Shown here: piece by piece, positions 37,219 through 48,275 of the stretch
Numbering within the stretch: the first letter of the stretch is position 1
Layout of the letters: every line of letters begins with the position of its first letter
Source of the DNA: Uranotaenia lowii
Lineage: Eukaryota; Arthropoda; Insecta; Diptera; Culicidae
DNA length: 64,000 bases
Reading direction: 5' to 3'
Assembly: GCF_029784155.1 (NCBI RefSeq)
Contig: NC_073693.1
Span: 356,825,825-356,889,824, forward strand
Notes under the pieces: generated by a model
What the model was told of the DNA's origin: nothing
The model's input: the letters and a program-made list of their open reading frames with translations, nothing else
Database searches by the model: none
Made by a program: the position numbers and the translations under genes

Positions 37219-37492
37219 CACAGCAAAAATTATTTCGTGTAAAGTTACGCAAATTTCCTGTAACAAAAAGCAGCAGGACATTTACCGTAATTTTACAGAT
37301 CGAAAACATGATTACGTGACATTGAATTTTTAGTGTACAACTTTTTTACAGGACATTTGCTGTAATAATAAATGAATCTTCGTTAACTTTCAAGGAAAAC
37401 AATTTGAAGTTACAGGTTTTGTTAATAACAGGTGATTAATTTAAAAGGTTGCAGTTTTCAGTGACACGTAATAGTCAAAAAAAATTTCTGTG
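37219..37492. mobile_element. 274-bp TA-flanked MITE
   Basis: Ends TA|CACAGCAAAAATTATTTCGT and, on the complement of the right end, TA|CACAGAAATTTTTTTTGAC, with ACGTAA/TTACGTG motifs inside. TA on both sides fits a Tc1/mariner-type duplication. Non-coding. The family with CACAG-plus-A-run termini seems common in mosquito DNA, which is recollection, not a search. Confidence 0.55.
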
Positions 37493-37494
37493 TA

Positions 37495-40400
37495 GGTCGG
37501 TCAATAAAGTTCACGATTTTTTTTAAATGTTGTAAACTAGTGTAAATTGAAAAACCGCTGAGCTGCTCAGTATATTAAAAAATAATTTCTTATTCTACAT
37601 AGCATAAATCTACAGTCGATTTATTGAAAAAAAAAACCTTGCTTGTACTAAGATTCCGGTGAAATTGGAGAATCTTAAAACTTTCTTCGCCATTAAAAAA
37701 ATGCGTTGTCAATTTTGTATTTTTTGTCAATTTGCCAATTTTGTCATTCTTTCTATTTTTCAATAAATTAGGTAGTATGTTTCTCACTTTACATAAAAGA
37801 AATTGCGTTAGTTTATGCAATGATAATTCAACGGTTCCGTGGAGGTTTCATATACATCTTTTTACTTAGGGATGAATCATCCACGAGGATGAAAATCCCG
37901 GATAAAAACAACATCTATTTTACTAAACCTGCCTTCACATAACGATAAATTAGATTTTTTTTTTCTAACTTTCATGAAAAACACCTTCAAGAAATTTTTA
38001 GTCATTAAAATTAAAAATTTCAATGCTTTAAGTTTCAAGTCAAATTTTAATACTTTTAACAATTTTGACGAAGGATTCTCGATTCATTCATGACGGCGAG
38101 TATTACTATGTTTACAATCTCGGAAGTCAGGGTGATAAATTTCACACTCTAAACAAACGATAGAATCTCCCCCTTTCTTCCGGATGTCAAGCACGAATCT
38201 CCTCCGGTAGCAGAACAACTCTATCTCTGTCAGAGCCCTACAAAGAGACCAAAACCGAGGGAGAATAGCTCGAATATTTTCTCGCATAATCAGATTACGC
38301 GTTGGGAAAACAAATTAATTAGGATTTCCCATTTATTGAGCGCATCTACCCTTTGGTTGGATGGTTGGTTTGAATTGGTTTTCCAAAAGCTGTTGGGGAG
38401 ATTGTTCGACTTCGATGCCGCCGTCTATCCGACCACGTGTAAATTTCGAAGTCGATTCATTGCTCGTTCGCTGTTTGTCTATTAAATTTCATACTACCAA
38501 TAATCCTGATAAATTAAATTTTTGCCTCTGCGAAGCTGGATGAAATTGGTAGGAATTTTATTTTTCGATCGTCTTTCAGTTTGTTTGTGGAACGTATGAA
38601 CCTCCAACTTATCCTGCAAACAATAAAAATGTTAGGATAGCCTGCAAATCTTCAGTTTCGACAACCGGAAACGTAACGAAAAAAAACAGAATGGGGATTG
38701 TTTTTTACCACTCTCTCTCTCTCTGGTAGTAGATATCTAGTTCGTGTTCATTTCGCGGAATCTGCCAACGTAAGGCAGATGATATCTCTGCCTTTTGACT
38801 AACGATGGCGAATGTAGGAAAGTATAACAACTTCCAGTGTACCCGAACATAAGTAGGTAGTTGGAAAGCGCGTTGGCCAGAATGGAAAAGTAAAAAAAAA
38901 ACATCCAACTTCAGCATCGCTTTTCCGGTGAAACTGCTGCTGAGTGTTCTGAATATACATTATTTCCGGTACTTTTTTGCCCCGGCCCCATTTCCGGATC
39001 GACACCCACTTCAGTGGAAGGCAACTAATTTCGAGAGACTATAAAGAAAAGTAAATGAATGATTGTTTTCCAACAAAGTTCTAGAAAATCCCTTAAAATC
39101 ATCAACATATGGTCTGCATTTCGTTTTTTCGATCTTTCAAGTGGGAATGTTTCTGACGAAATTTTCTATGGGAGATGAAATTTTCATCAAATTTGATGAA
39201 ACGATATAAAAGTTTAATTTATTTTAGCTAGTTGGATCTCCATGATTTTTAATCTTTATTTGCAAAAACGATAAAGAAACTCAAATCGAATAACTTTACT
39301 TAGTATTCAATTTTTGAAAAAAAAAAACTTCTGCAATTGTTCTGACAAAAATATAGTTTGGGTTACATTCGTATTGATTTAAAATCTGTTAAACTGAGAG
39401 CAAATTATTCAATGTTACATTATATTGTTCACTTGATTCTGTGATCTATTATATCGTCTCTTTTAAATTTTATCTCAACATCTCTAAACAAGCATGTAGA
39501 AAGAGTGCTCAATGGATAATAAAAACGTCGTAAGAGTCACTTTTGTTTGACAAGATTTTGGGATCATTATCGAAAACGTTTGCGATCTTCAAATGTTTGT
39601 AGCAAAAAACGGACTTTTTGAACATTTTCTCAAAACAAAACTTCAGAAATAATGCACTAATCAACTTGAAAGCGCCTGAGCTTATACTTAAAAATCATTC
39701 AAACAAATTTTCTTCCAATAACATAATATGTTAACATTATTAAACGCCTTTGTATAGGCAATATATGATCTCAAACAACCTAACTTGTTGTTCCAGAAAT
39801 TAAACTCTACGGTATTCTACGTTTAACTTTGAAGTGTCCACTCCAGGAAGATTAATGATTGTTTACAAAGTTTTCCCAAACATCTCGTTTCTCTCAAATA
39901 CCCGCACGGAGTCCGACAGAATGTGCACGGTACCCGTGAGATTGTCGCGCTTTTTGTGGAATTCAAAGAAATAAGGACCTTAGCCATCAAAACACAAATA
40001 AAAATTGTACCTGATTCGGTTTTGGTCCTAGCTCAATGGTGAATAATTGAATCTCGAAAGCGGTCCTCCACACTGTTTAAAATTGGAACCTTTTTTTCTG
40101 GAAACCGACCGCACAAAATCATGCAACATTGTAATCCTGTCGAAAACCCAACCAAGGTCTTTCTGAGCTGAGTTCGCGCTTATCAAACGTCAACCGTGCT
40201 TTTTTCCCTTCTGATTGCCTATAGGTTGGTTGAGCTAAGGAAAACTTTTTGAACTGAACGAGCAGCCACAAAAGAAGACTGTCGTTTAGCCGCGCGTTGT
40301 CTTCGTCTCCCATTCTAAGATCTTTACCTATACATCGAGGTAATTTATCACGCTTTTCAGGGCTTTCCTAACAGTTTTCTAGCCCACAGAATCGATGACC

Positions 40401-41160
40401 CAAGACAGAACTGCGATTTCAAAAGACACTCTTATTGATCGAACCGCTGCTTGTCACCTCTGCTAGGCTCTTAATAGATATTTAATGATGTTTCTTCGCA
40501 TTTTGGCTCGACAATCAAACTCGAATCCGGAGACCATAGATAGAACACTCGCCTGAGAAAGGAGCCTCTTCCAAAGTGTGTATTTATTTATTGCAATAAA
40601 TCACGCGTCATTAAGTTCCAATTCCCGAAATTGCCAAGCTGTCCCAAAACGCCCAAGAGACAGGAAAAACGTGTCCCCTCGCGAATGTTGTCGTGGCATT
40701 CCACTTTCAAAGTAGGAAAATATATAGAACAGGAAACCGGAAGTGATTCATAATCGACGCGATGCAATTCATAACGCAGTCCTGCTCTATAGTCCTTTCC
40801 AAATAGATGAGTAAATCGTTGTGTTCGATGTCATTGGTTGGGATGTGCCTTCCGATTCCGGTGCCATAGCAAAATTTTGTGTTATCTTAATATCAAAAAG
40901 GGACACTTGAATAGTGTAAACACCTATCTATTTCAATTCATGATTCTAAGTTTAATAAAAGCTTTCAAATTTTCCAACAAATGCGTGCTTTGTTTTACGC
41001 CTTTGTGTAGGCAACGAAACACAACATTCTGTTTTTAAATTATGAATAATTTTCCGTTCGAAGGCTCATTTGCTTTGAGAATCTTGTCGTAGAAAACTTC
41101 ATGCTGTGAAAAAAATAACGATTGAGATGAAAATAAGGTGTTGATTTTTTATTTTTGCCA
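37495..41160. other. non-coding sequence
   Basis: Short chance frames only. A (CT)n run lies near 38709-38724. The phrase CGCCTTTGTRTAGGCAA occurs near 39746 and 40999, with a degenerate copy at about 45985 inside an RFC1 intron, and may mark a dispersed repeat. I recognise no gene here. Confidence 0.45.
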
Positions 41161-41162
41161 GT

Positions 41163-41640
41163 AATGTTATATTTTTAATTTTTGTAATTTTGTAATTTTG
41201 TAATTTCTGAAATTTTTGAAATTTTTGTAATTTTTGTAATTTTTGTAATCTTTTGTAATTCTTGTAAGTTTTTTCATTTCTGTAATTTTTGTCATTTTTG
41301 TAATTTTTGTAGTTTTTGTAATTTTTGCCATTTTTGTAATTTTTGTATTTTTTGTAATTTTTGTAATTTTTGTAATTTTTGTAATTTTTGTAATTTTTGT
41401 AATTTTTGTAATTTTTGTAATTTTTGTAATTTTTGTCATTTTTGTAATTTTTGTAATTTTTGTAATTTTTATAATTTTTGTAACTTTTGTAATTTTGTAA
41501 TTTTTGTCATTTTTGTAATTTATGTAATTTTTGTAAATTTTGTAATTTTATTTATTTTTGAAATTTTTGCCATTTTTGTCACTTTGGTCATTTTGGTCAT
41601 TTTGGTCATTTTGGTCATTTTTGTAATTTTTGTAATTTTT
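41163..41640 (+). repeat. diverged flank of the 9-bp minisatellite (TTTTTGTAA type)
   Basis: Repeats of 9 bp, mainly TTTTTGTAA with scattered TTTTTGTCA and length variants. It grades at about 41640 into the homogeneous array. Higher divergence here than in the core is expected for the edge of an array that grows from within. Confidence 0.9.
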
Positions 41641-43225
41641 CTAATTTTTGTCATTTTGTCATTTTTGTCATTTTTGTCATTTTTGTCATTTTTGTCATTT
41701 TTGTCATTTTTGTCATTTTTGTCATTTTTGTCATTTTTGTCATTTTTGTCATTTTTGTCATTTTTGTCATTTTTGTCATTTTTGTCATTTTTGTCATTTT
41801 TGTCATTTTTGTCATTTTTGTCATTTTTGTCATTTTTGTCATTTTTGTCATTTTTGTCATTTTTGTCATTTTTGTCATTTTTTGTCATTTTTGTCATTTT
41901 TGTCATTTTTGTCATTTTTGTCATTTTTGTCATTTTTGTCATTTTTGTCATTTTTGTCATTTTTGACATTTTTGTCATGTTTGTCATTTTTGTCATTTTT
42001 GTCATTTTTGTCATTTTTGTCATTTTTGTCATTTTTGTCATTTTTGTCATTTTTGTCATTTTTGTCATTTTTGTCATTTTTGTCATTTTTGTCATTTTTG
42101 TCATTTTTGTCATTTTTGTCATTTTTGTCATTTTTGTCATTTTTGTCATTTTTGTCATTTTTGTCATTTTTGTCATTTTTGTCATTTTTGTCATTTTTGT
42201 CATTTTTGTCATTTTTGTCATTTTTGTCATTTTTGTCATTTTTGTCATTTTTGTCATTTTTGTCATTTTTGCCATTTTTGTCATTTTTGTCATTTTTGTC
42301 ATTTTTGTCATTTTTGTCATTTTTGTCATTTTTGTCATTTTTGTCATTTTTGTCATTTTTGTCATTTTTGTCATTTTTGTCATTTTTGTCATTTTTGTCA
42401 TTTTTGTCATTTTTGTCATTTTTGTCATTTTTGTCATTTTTGTCATTTTTGTCATTTTTGTCATTTTTGTCATTTTTGTCATTTTTGTCATTTTTGTCAT
42501 TTTTGTCATTTTTGTCATTTTTGTCATTTTTGTCATTTTTGTCATTTTTGTCATTTTTGTCATTTTTGTCATTTTTGTCATTTTTGTCATTTTTGTCATT
42601 TTTGTCATTTTTGTCATTTTTGTCATTTTTGTCATTTTTGTCATTTTTGTCATTTTTGTCATTTTTGTCATTTTTGTCATTTTTGTCATTTTTGTCATTT
42701 TTGTCATTTTTGTCATTTTTGTCATTTTTGTCATTTTTGTCATTTTTGTCATTTTTGTCATTTTTGTCATTTTTGTCATTTTTGTCATTTTTGTCATTTT
42801 TGTCATTTTTGTCATTTTTGTCATTTTTGTCATTTTTGTCATTTTTGTCATTTTTGTCATTTTTGTCATTTTTGTCATTTTTGTCATTTTTGTCATTTTT
42901 GTCATTTTTGTCATTTTTGTCATTTTTGTCATTTTTGTCATTTTTGTCATTTTTGTCATTTTTGTCATTTTTGTCATTTTTGTCATTTTCGTCATTTTTG
43001 TCATTTTTGTCATTTTTGTCATTTTTGTCATTTTTGTCATTTTTGTCATTTTTGTCATTTTTGTCATTTTTGTCATTTTTGTCATTTTTGTCATTTTTGT
43101 CATTTTTGTCATTTTTGTCATTTTTGTCATTTTTGTCATTTTTGTCATTTTTGTCATTTTTGTCATTTTTGTCATTTTTGTCATTTTTGTCATTTTTGTC
43201 ATTTTTGTCGTCTTTGTCATTTTTC
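41641..43225 (+). repeat. homogeneous 9-bp minisatellite (TTTTTGTCA)n, about 175 copies
   Basis: About 1.6 kb of TTTTTGTCA with very few changes (for example near 41965, 41978, 42271, 42990 and 43210) and one 10-bp unit near 41880 that shifts the register. Five of the six reading frames lack stops, giving spurious frames such as (Met-Thr-Lys)n on the minus strand and (Phe-Val-Ile)n, (Phe-Leu-Ser)n and (Phe-Cys-His)n on the plus strand. These are not genes. The array ends about 1 kb upstream of RFC1. Confidence 0.97.
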
Positions 43226-43899
43226 TTTCATTCAGTATTCGTTTTTATTGAAGTACTTAGATGACAGAATAATTATTTAAACATAATTTCATATTCAATA
43301 TTTAATTCTTTTATAATTCCATAATCTTGACTTCATTTTATTTTCGAGTTTTGTGTGCATTTTAGAAGTTGCATACAACTATCCATTTGAAGCTGTGCAA
43401 GATTGTGTTCAACTGCCCTATCCACGAAGGAAGACTGAGGTTTGCGTCTATACTAATGAAGTTCTCATTACACTGAGATAAAATAATTTTGTATTTCATT
43501 CGAATTGTCATCAAAACTTTATCTCAATTTTTCTGGAATAACTTTGATAAATTTCCATATCCTAGATTTAACAAATTTTTATTCAGAATGAAAAATTCAA
43601 TTTTCTCCCAAAAAAAAAAGTTCCTTAAATGTTTTTGTGATTGTGTATTCAACATAATTTTATACGGAATAAAATATGTCAATTTGATAATTCTACTAGA
43701 TATTGTTTTTACACAAAAACTTACTTTTGAAAATTTATTTGAATAATACAATCGGTTTAATATTATAAGACTGTTAAAGGTTATGACAATTTTTGTTAGA
43801 TTTCTTAACTGAAATGAAAATTGAGCTTATATTCTTTAAAGCATTCTTTTATTTAATGCATTTAAACCGTCCAATTTCATTAGTTTTTTGTCAGTGTTT
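43226..43899. other. AT-rich spacer upstream of RFC1
   Basis: No convincing coding or repeat feature. Two overlapping frames at 43489-43751 on opposite strands are AT-rich and look fortuitous. Confidence 0.5.
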
Positions 43900-44246
43900 G
43901 AGAACTGCCGTCATTTTTTATGTTCCCATTACCACAGTTGACTAGGTTTGTTTTGAAATAAAAAATACCGCCGGTCGCGCTCGAAATTTGACAGAAATTT
44001 GTGTGAATTTTCGGAATTTTCCGCCAAACCGGACCCAGCAAACAAGTTTCAATCGTTTTTACATTTCTGGTAATTGGTGTTGCTCGATTATTTAGTAATT
44101 TTACGCGTTTTTTTCGCATTATTGTTTTCAGTTTTGTCTCGATTGTTTGAATCTTTAAAACAATATTATCGTTAAAAAGTATTAGCTGAGCCCGACATGC
44201 AAATTACGCATTAGTGATCGAATTATAAAATCCATAAATCGGAACC
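43900..44246 (+). promoter_or_regulatory. RFC1 upstream region with E2F-like site
   Basis: GC content rises around 43965-44035. TTTTCCGCCAAA at 44017-44028 differs by one base from the E2F/DP consensus TTTCCCGCCAAA, about 220 bp before the RFC1 start codon. E2F control of S-phase replication genes is established in animals, so the position is sensible, but the site is a prediction. No TATA box is obvious; the 5' end of the mRNA cannot be fixed from the sequence. Confidence 0.4.
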
Positions 44247-47200
44247 ATGTCAAAGGTAAAATATTGTTTTCGCTATTTTATTGTCACTAATTTTAATTTA
44301 ATTCTTTAGGATATTCGTTCATTCTTCATTTCCGGGCCGAAGGTAAAGAAACCGGAAATCCCGAAGGAATCAGTCAAGCGTAAAGCGATCATCGATAGTG
44401 ACGATGAGGGTCAGGAAACCCGTCACAAACCATCTGCTCCGGTGTCCGCGGAGAAAAGTCATCACACCAAGAAGCGTCGGGTGATCGATGATTCGGATGA
44501 GGAGAAAAGTCCGGTCAAGGCTAAGTCATCTTCTGGAAGTAAGAAACCGGATTTAAGTAAGCTGAAACCCGTTAGTGCGGCCGATGTTTTCGGTTCGGCA
44601 CCGGTTAAACGGGTTGAAATTCCCAAACCGAGTAAGAAAGCCGTTCGGGAGGAGATTGAAATCCACTCGGATGAGGAGTTTGAAAAAACTTTGAGAGGGT
44701 TGGATGAGAGTGATATTATTCCGGAAACACCCCCGGTTAAAAAGGAAAAGGAATCCTCATCCAAAGAAAAGAAACGCGATGATGATCGGAAGGTCAAGGA
44801 AAGTCCTTCGAAGAAGGGATCTTCTAAAGATAGCCCTTCGAAGAGCAATAAACATGATGAGAAGAAATCGAAGGATAGGTCGTCTAAGGAAAAGAAAGAC
44901 CGGGACGATCCTAAAACAAATGGTCATGGATATGGGGACAGCAAGAAGAAAGTTCCCACTCCGGAGAAACAAAAATTAGATCCATCGCCCGAAAAGCATA
45001 AAGAGAAGTCTAGCTCTTCTTCAGAAAAGCTGAAAAAGATTCCCCCAAGTCCATCTCCACAACCCAAGCCGAAGGAAAAACCAATCAAGAAAGAATCAGT
45101 AAGTAGCGAAGATTCCAGCACTCCGAGATCTAAAAAGAATGATCTCAACGAATCTGTCCTTACCGATGAAGAGCGTTTCGAACGGAAAAGAGCCTCCGCA
45201 GCGCTCTACAAAAAGTTCATGGCTCGTGCTGGTCCTGCCAATCCGGGCAGCAAAGAAATACCGGAAGGTAAACCAAATTGTTTGGCCGGGCTGCAGTTTA
45301 TCGTAACCGGGGTGCTCGAATCGATGGAACGGGACGAATGTGCCCAAGTCATAAAAGACCTTGGTGGCAAAGTCGTTTCGAGTGTTTCCAAGAAACTTAC
45401 TCACATGGTCGTGGGCGATGATGCTGGACCAGCAAAGTTAGCCAAAGCAGATGAACTAGGCATTCCGCAGATCAACGAAGATCAGCTGTTCGATTTGATA
45501 CGGGAGAAATCCGGGCAACCTGTGAAGGGATCCTCTACTTCTTCGTCCCCACAGGAAACCAAAAAGAAAATCAAAGAGGAGATGAAATCTCCCTCTAAAG
45601 AGGACAGCAAGAAGCGAAAGAAAGATGACGAGAAAGCCAAGGAAAAGCACACACCGGAGAAGAAATCTTCAACAAATGGAATTAAAGGTAGGGGGCAGTA
45701 AATTGACCGAAATTAATGTGTTAAAATAATTTAAAAACTATTTACAAAGGTTAATCCAAAACTTATTCAGAAATTAATTCAAAATTGTTGAAAATGATTA
45801 ACAACGATGAAAAAACATCTTTAAAACTTTGAAAGATAGTTCTATAGTTCACGATTTTTTTTTTTGGAATTTTGGAGCTCTCTTGGATTATCGGAGCGAA
45901 GTTGATGCTTAGAATCACTGTTTAGAGTAGACATCTATAGTAAGAAAGTTGAGTTATACTGTTGAAAATGCTAAATAAAAGGCTTTTGAAAAGCCTTTGT
46001 ATAAGCAATGAATCTTTTTTTATTAAATCAAAACGCCTCTTAATTTTTATAAAATTACTTGAGGAACATGCTTGTTTTAATTTTTTTTTTAATAATTAGC
46101 TTACATTTGTTGTACAAACGTTTCAAGAAAAAAAACTCGATTTTCTTTTTTTAGATTCCAACCGATCGCCAGTGTCCAACTCGCCGAAAGCAAAGCTTCC
46201 CAAGATTCCGAAATTGGAAAAACGTTCACCCGAAGATCCAAAACCGATATCCACAATCAAACTCGAAAAGAAATCCCCGAAAAAGTTCAACTCTGATCCG
46301 GTTGCCCCGATCAAACGCGAAGAAACGACCTACCAGAAAGACATCCAAAGCACTGACAATATGGCCTGGGTGGACAAATATAAACCGACGTCCATCAAAC
46401 AGATCATCGGTCAAACGGGAGCCGCCAGCAATGTGCAGAAGCTGGTCAACTGGTTATCCAAGTGGCACTCGAATCACGACGGCAAGAAGAAACTTCAACG
46501 ACCGAATCCGTGGGCCAAGAATGATGATGGATCCTTTTTCAAAGCAGCACTGTTGAGTGGTCCGCCGGGAGTGGGAAAAACTACGACGGCCACCTTGGTT
46601 TGCAAGGAGCTCGGGTTTGATGCGGTCGAGTTCAATGCTTCCGATACTAGGAGCAAGAAGCTGCTCAAGGATGAAGTAGCTGAGCTGTTGAGTAACAAAT
46701 CGTTGTTTGGGTACTTTAGTGGTGGCAAGGGGGAAAAGGTTACTCACAAGCATGTGCTGTTGATGGATGAAGTCGATGGGATGGCGGGCAATGAGGATCG
46801 TGGTGGAATTCAGGAACTGATTGGGCTGATTAAGGATAGCCATGTGCCGATCATTTGCATGTGTAACGATCGAAACCACCAGAAGATGCGTTCGCTAGTT
46901 AATTATTGTTTCGATTTGCGGTTCAACAAACCGAGGGTGGAGCAAATTAAGGTACGAAAAAGTCTAATTAGAATATTTTAGAATGTATCTTAATGCCACT
47001 TTCATTTTACAGGGAGCCATGATGTCGGTTTGCTTCAAAGAAGGTCTCAAGCTGGCTCCGGGAGCACTGGAAGAGATTATCGCAGGAACTGGGAATGATG
47101 TGCGTCAAACTTTGAATCACTTGGCTTTGTACAGCGCCGGTAAAGCTTTGAATGCGGAAAGCCTAACGGTAGACAAAGCTCGAAAGAATGCCGAAACGGC

Positions 47201-48140
47201 TAAGAAGGATGTTAAGATGGGTCCGTGGGATGTAGTAAGGAAAGTATTCTCGGCAGAAGAACATAAAGGCATGTCCATTCATGACAAGTCGGATTTGTTC
47301 TTCAATGACTACAGCATGGCGCCATTATTTGTGCAGGAAAATTATTTGAAAGTTACACCGAAAGTTCCTAAGTCGCAGGTCATGGATCAAATCGCACTGG
47401 CGGCTGATAGTTTGAGCCGTGGCGATTTAGTCGATAAACGAATTCGGTCCAACATGGCCTGGTCGCTGCTTCCACTGCAAGCAATGTACAGTTCCGTTTT
47501 GCCGGGTGAATACATGGAAGGTTCTTTCACCTCTCAAATCAACTTCCCTGGATGGTTGGGCAAAAACTCGAAAGCTACCAAGAGGAAGCGATTGGCTCAG
47601 GAGATTCACGATCACACTAGAATCAGTACCTCCGGATCAAGACTTTCGGTGCGGCTAGATTATGCACCATTTCTGTTGAATGCCATCGTCAAACCGTTGA
47701 AAGATCACGGCTCGGAAGGGGTATCTCAATCATTGTCTGTTATTAAAGAATATCGTTTACTGCGGGAAGATTTAGAATCTCTGGTCGAGTTGACCTCATG
47801 GCCCAAGAAAAAGAGCCCTATGGATGCCGTCGATGGAAAGGTGAAGGCAGCATTAACTCGAGCTTACAACAAAGAAGTTGGTCCTTATAGTTACTCAACG
47901 GTTAACGCTATTAAGAAGAAAAAAGCCGAAGCGGCTGATGAAGCGGTGGAGGGATATGGTGAAGGGGAAGAAGATCTGCCTCCAGCTGATTCTGAAGATG
48001 AGAAGGAGGACGATGATCTGGAGAATAACGCGTTCATTAAAATCAAGAAGAAACCAGCTGGTAAGGGAGAATCTTCTTCGGGTGCTGGGAACAGTAAAGC
48101 AGGTGGCTCAAAAGGGAAAGCTGGAAAGGGCAAAAAGTAG
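44247..48140 (+). CDS. RFC1: replication factor C subunit 1 (clamp loader large subunit; Gnf1 in Drosophila)
   Basis: Four coding exons, 44247-44255, 44310-45687, 46155-46951 and 47013-48140, all with GT-AG introns (54, 467 and 61 nt), give 3312 nt and 1103 residues, close to human RFC1 (about 1150). The start lies in GGAACCATG and yields MSKDIRSFF, like the N-terminal PCNA-interacting IRKFF motif of RFC1. Two acidic IDSDDE/IDDSDEE motifs and a long Lys/Ser-rich linker follow. A BRCT domain spans about residues 322-402. The AAA+ module has Walker A GPPGVGKT (598-605), Walker B LLMDEVDG (664-671) and sensor-1 CNDRN. Exon 4 carries the RFC1 C-terminal domain, including MAPLFVQENY (829-838), an acidic stretch and a basic tail. 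The nuclear RFC complex uses ATP to load PCNA at primer ends in replication and repair. All key residues are present; no damage was seen. Confidence 0.97.
45688..46154 (+). other. RFC1 intron 2
   Basis: 467-nt intron, donor AAAG|GTAGGG, acceptor TTTTTTTAG|ATTCC, phase 1 so that a split glycine/aspartate codon is rebuilt as GAT. It contains a small palindrome AAGGCTTTTGAAAAGCCTT and the GCCTTTGTATAAGCAA phrase also met, with changes, in the intergenic DNA upstream. Confidence 0.85.
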
Positions 48141-48250
48141 TAGGATTGGGTGGTATTCTACAGTGTTTTATTTTTAAATTTTTCGTCTTTTGTTCCGTGG
48201 TTATTATTACTATTAATGTGGTAAATATATTGCAGTTTTGCTGTTATCAC

Positions 48251-48256
48251 AATAAA
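48251..48256 (+). terminator. RFC1 polyadenylation signal
   Basis: AATAAA 111 bp after the RFC1 stop codon. The facing gene's stop lies only 20 bp further on, so the two 3' UTRs almost certainly touch or overlap. A complementary AATAAA for the facing gene lies near 48167-48172, inside the RFC1 3' UTR. Confidence 0.7.
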
Positions 48257-48275
48257 ACACTTTCTAGATTTGATG

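Noticed and set aside
41520..43264. Reading frames of over 500 codons encoding (Met-Thr-Lys)n, (Phe-Val-Ile)n, (Phe-Leu-Ser)n and (Phe-Cys-His)n
   Set aside because: All are direct products of a 9-bp repeat with no stop in five frames. There is no unique sequence, start context or splice signal, and three overlapping frames cannot all be genes.
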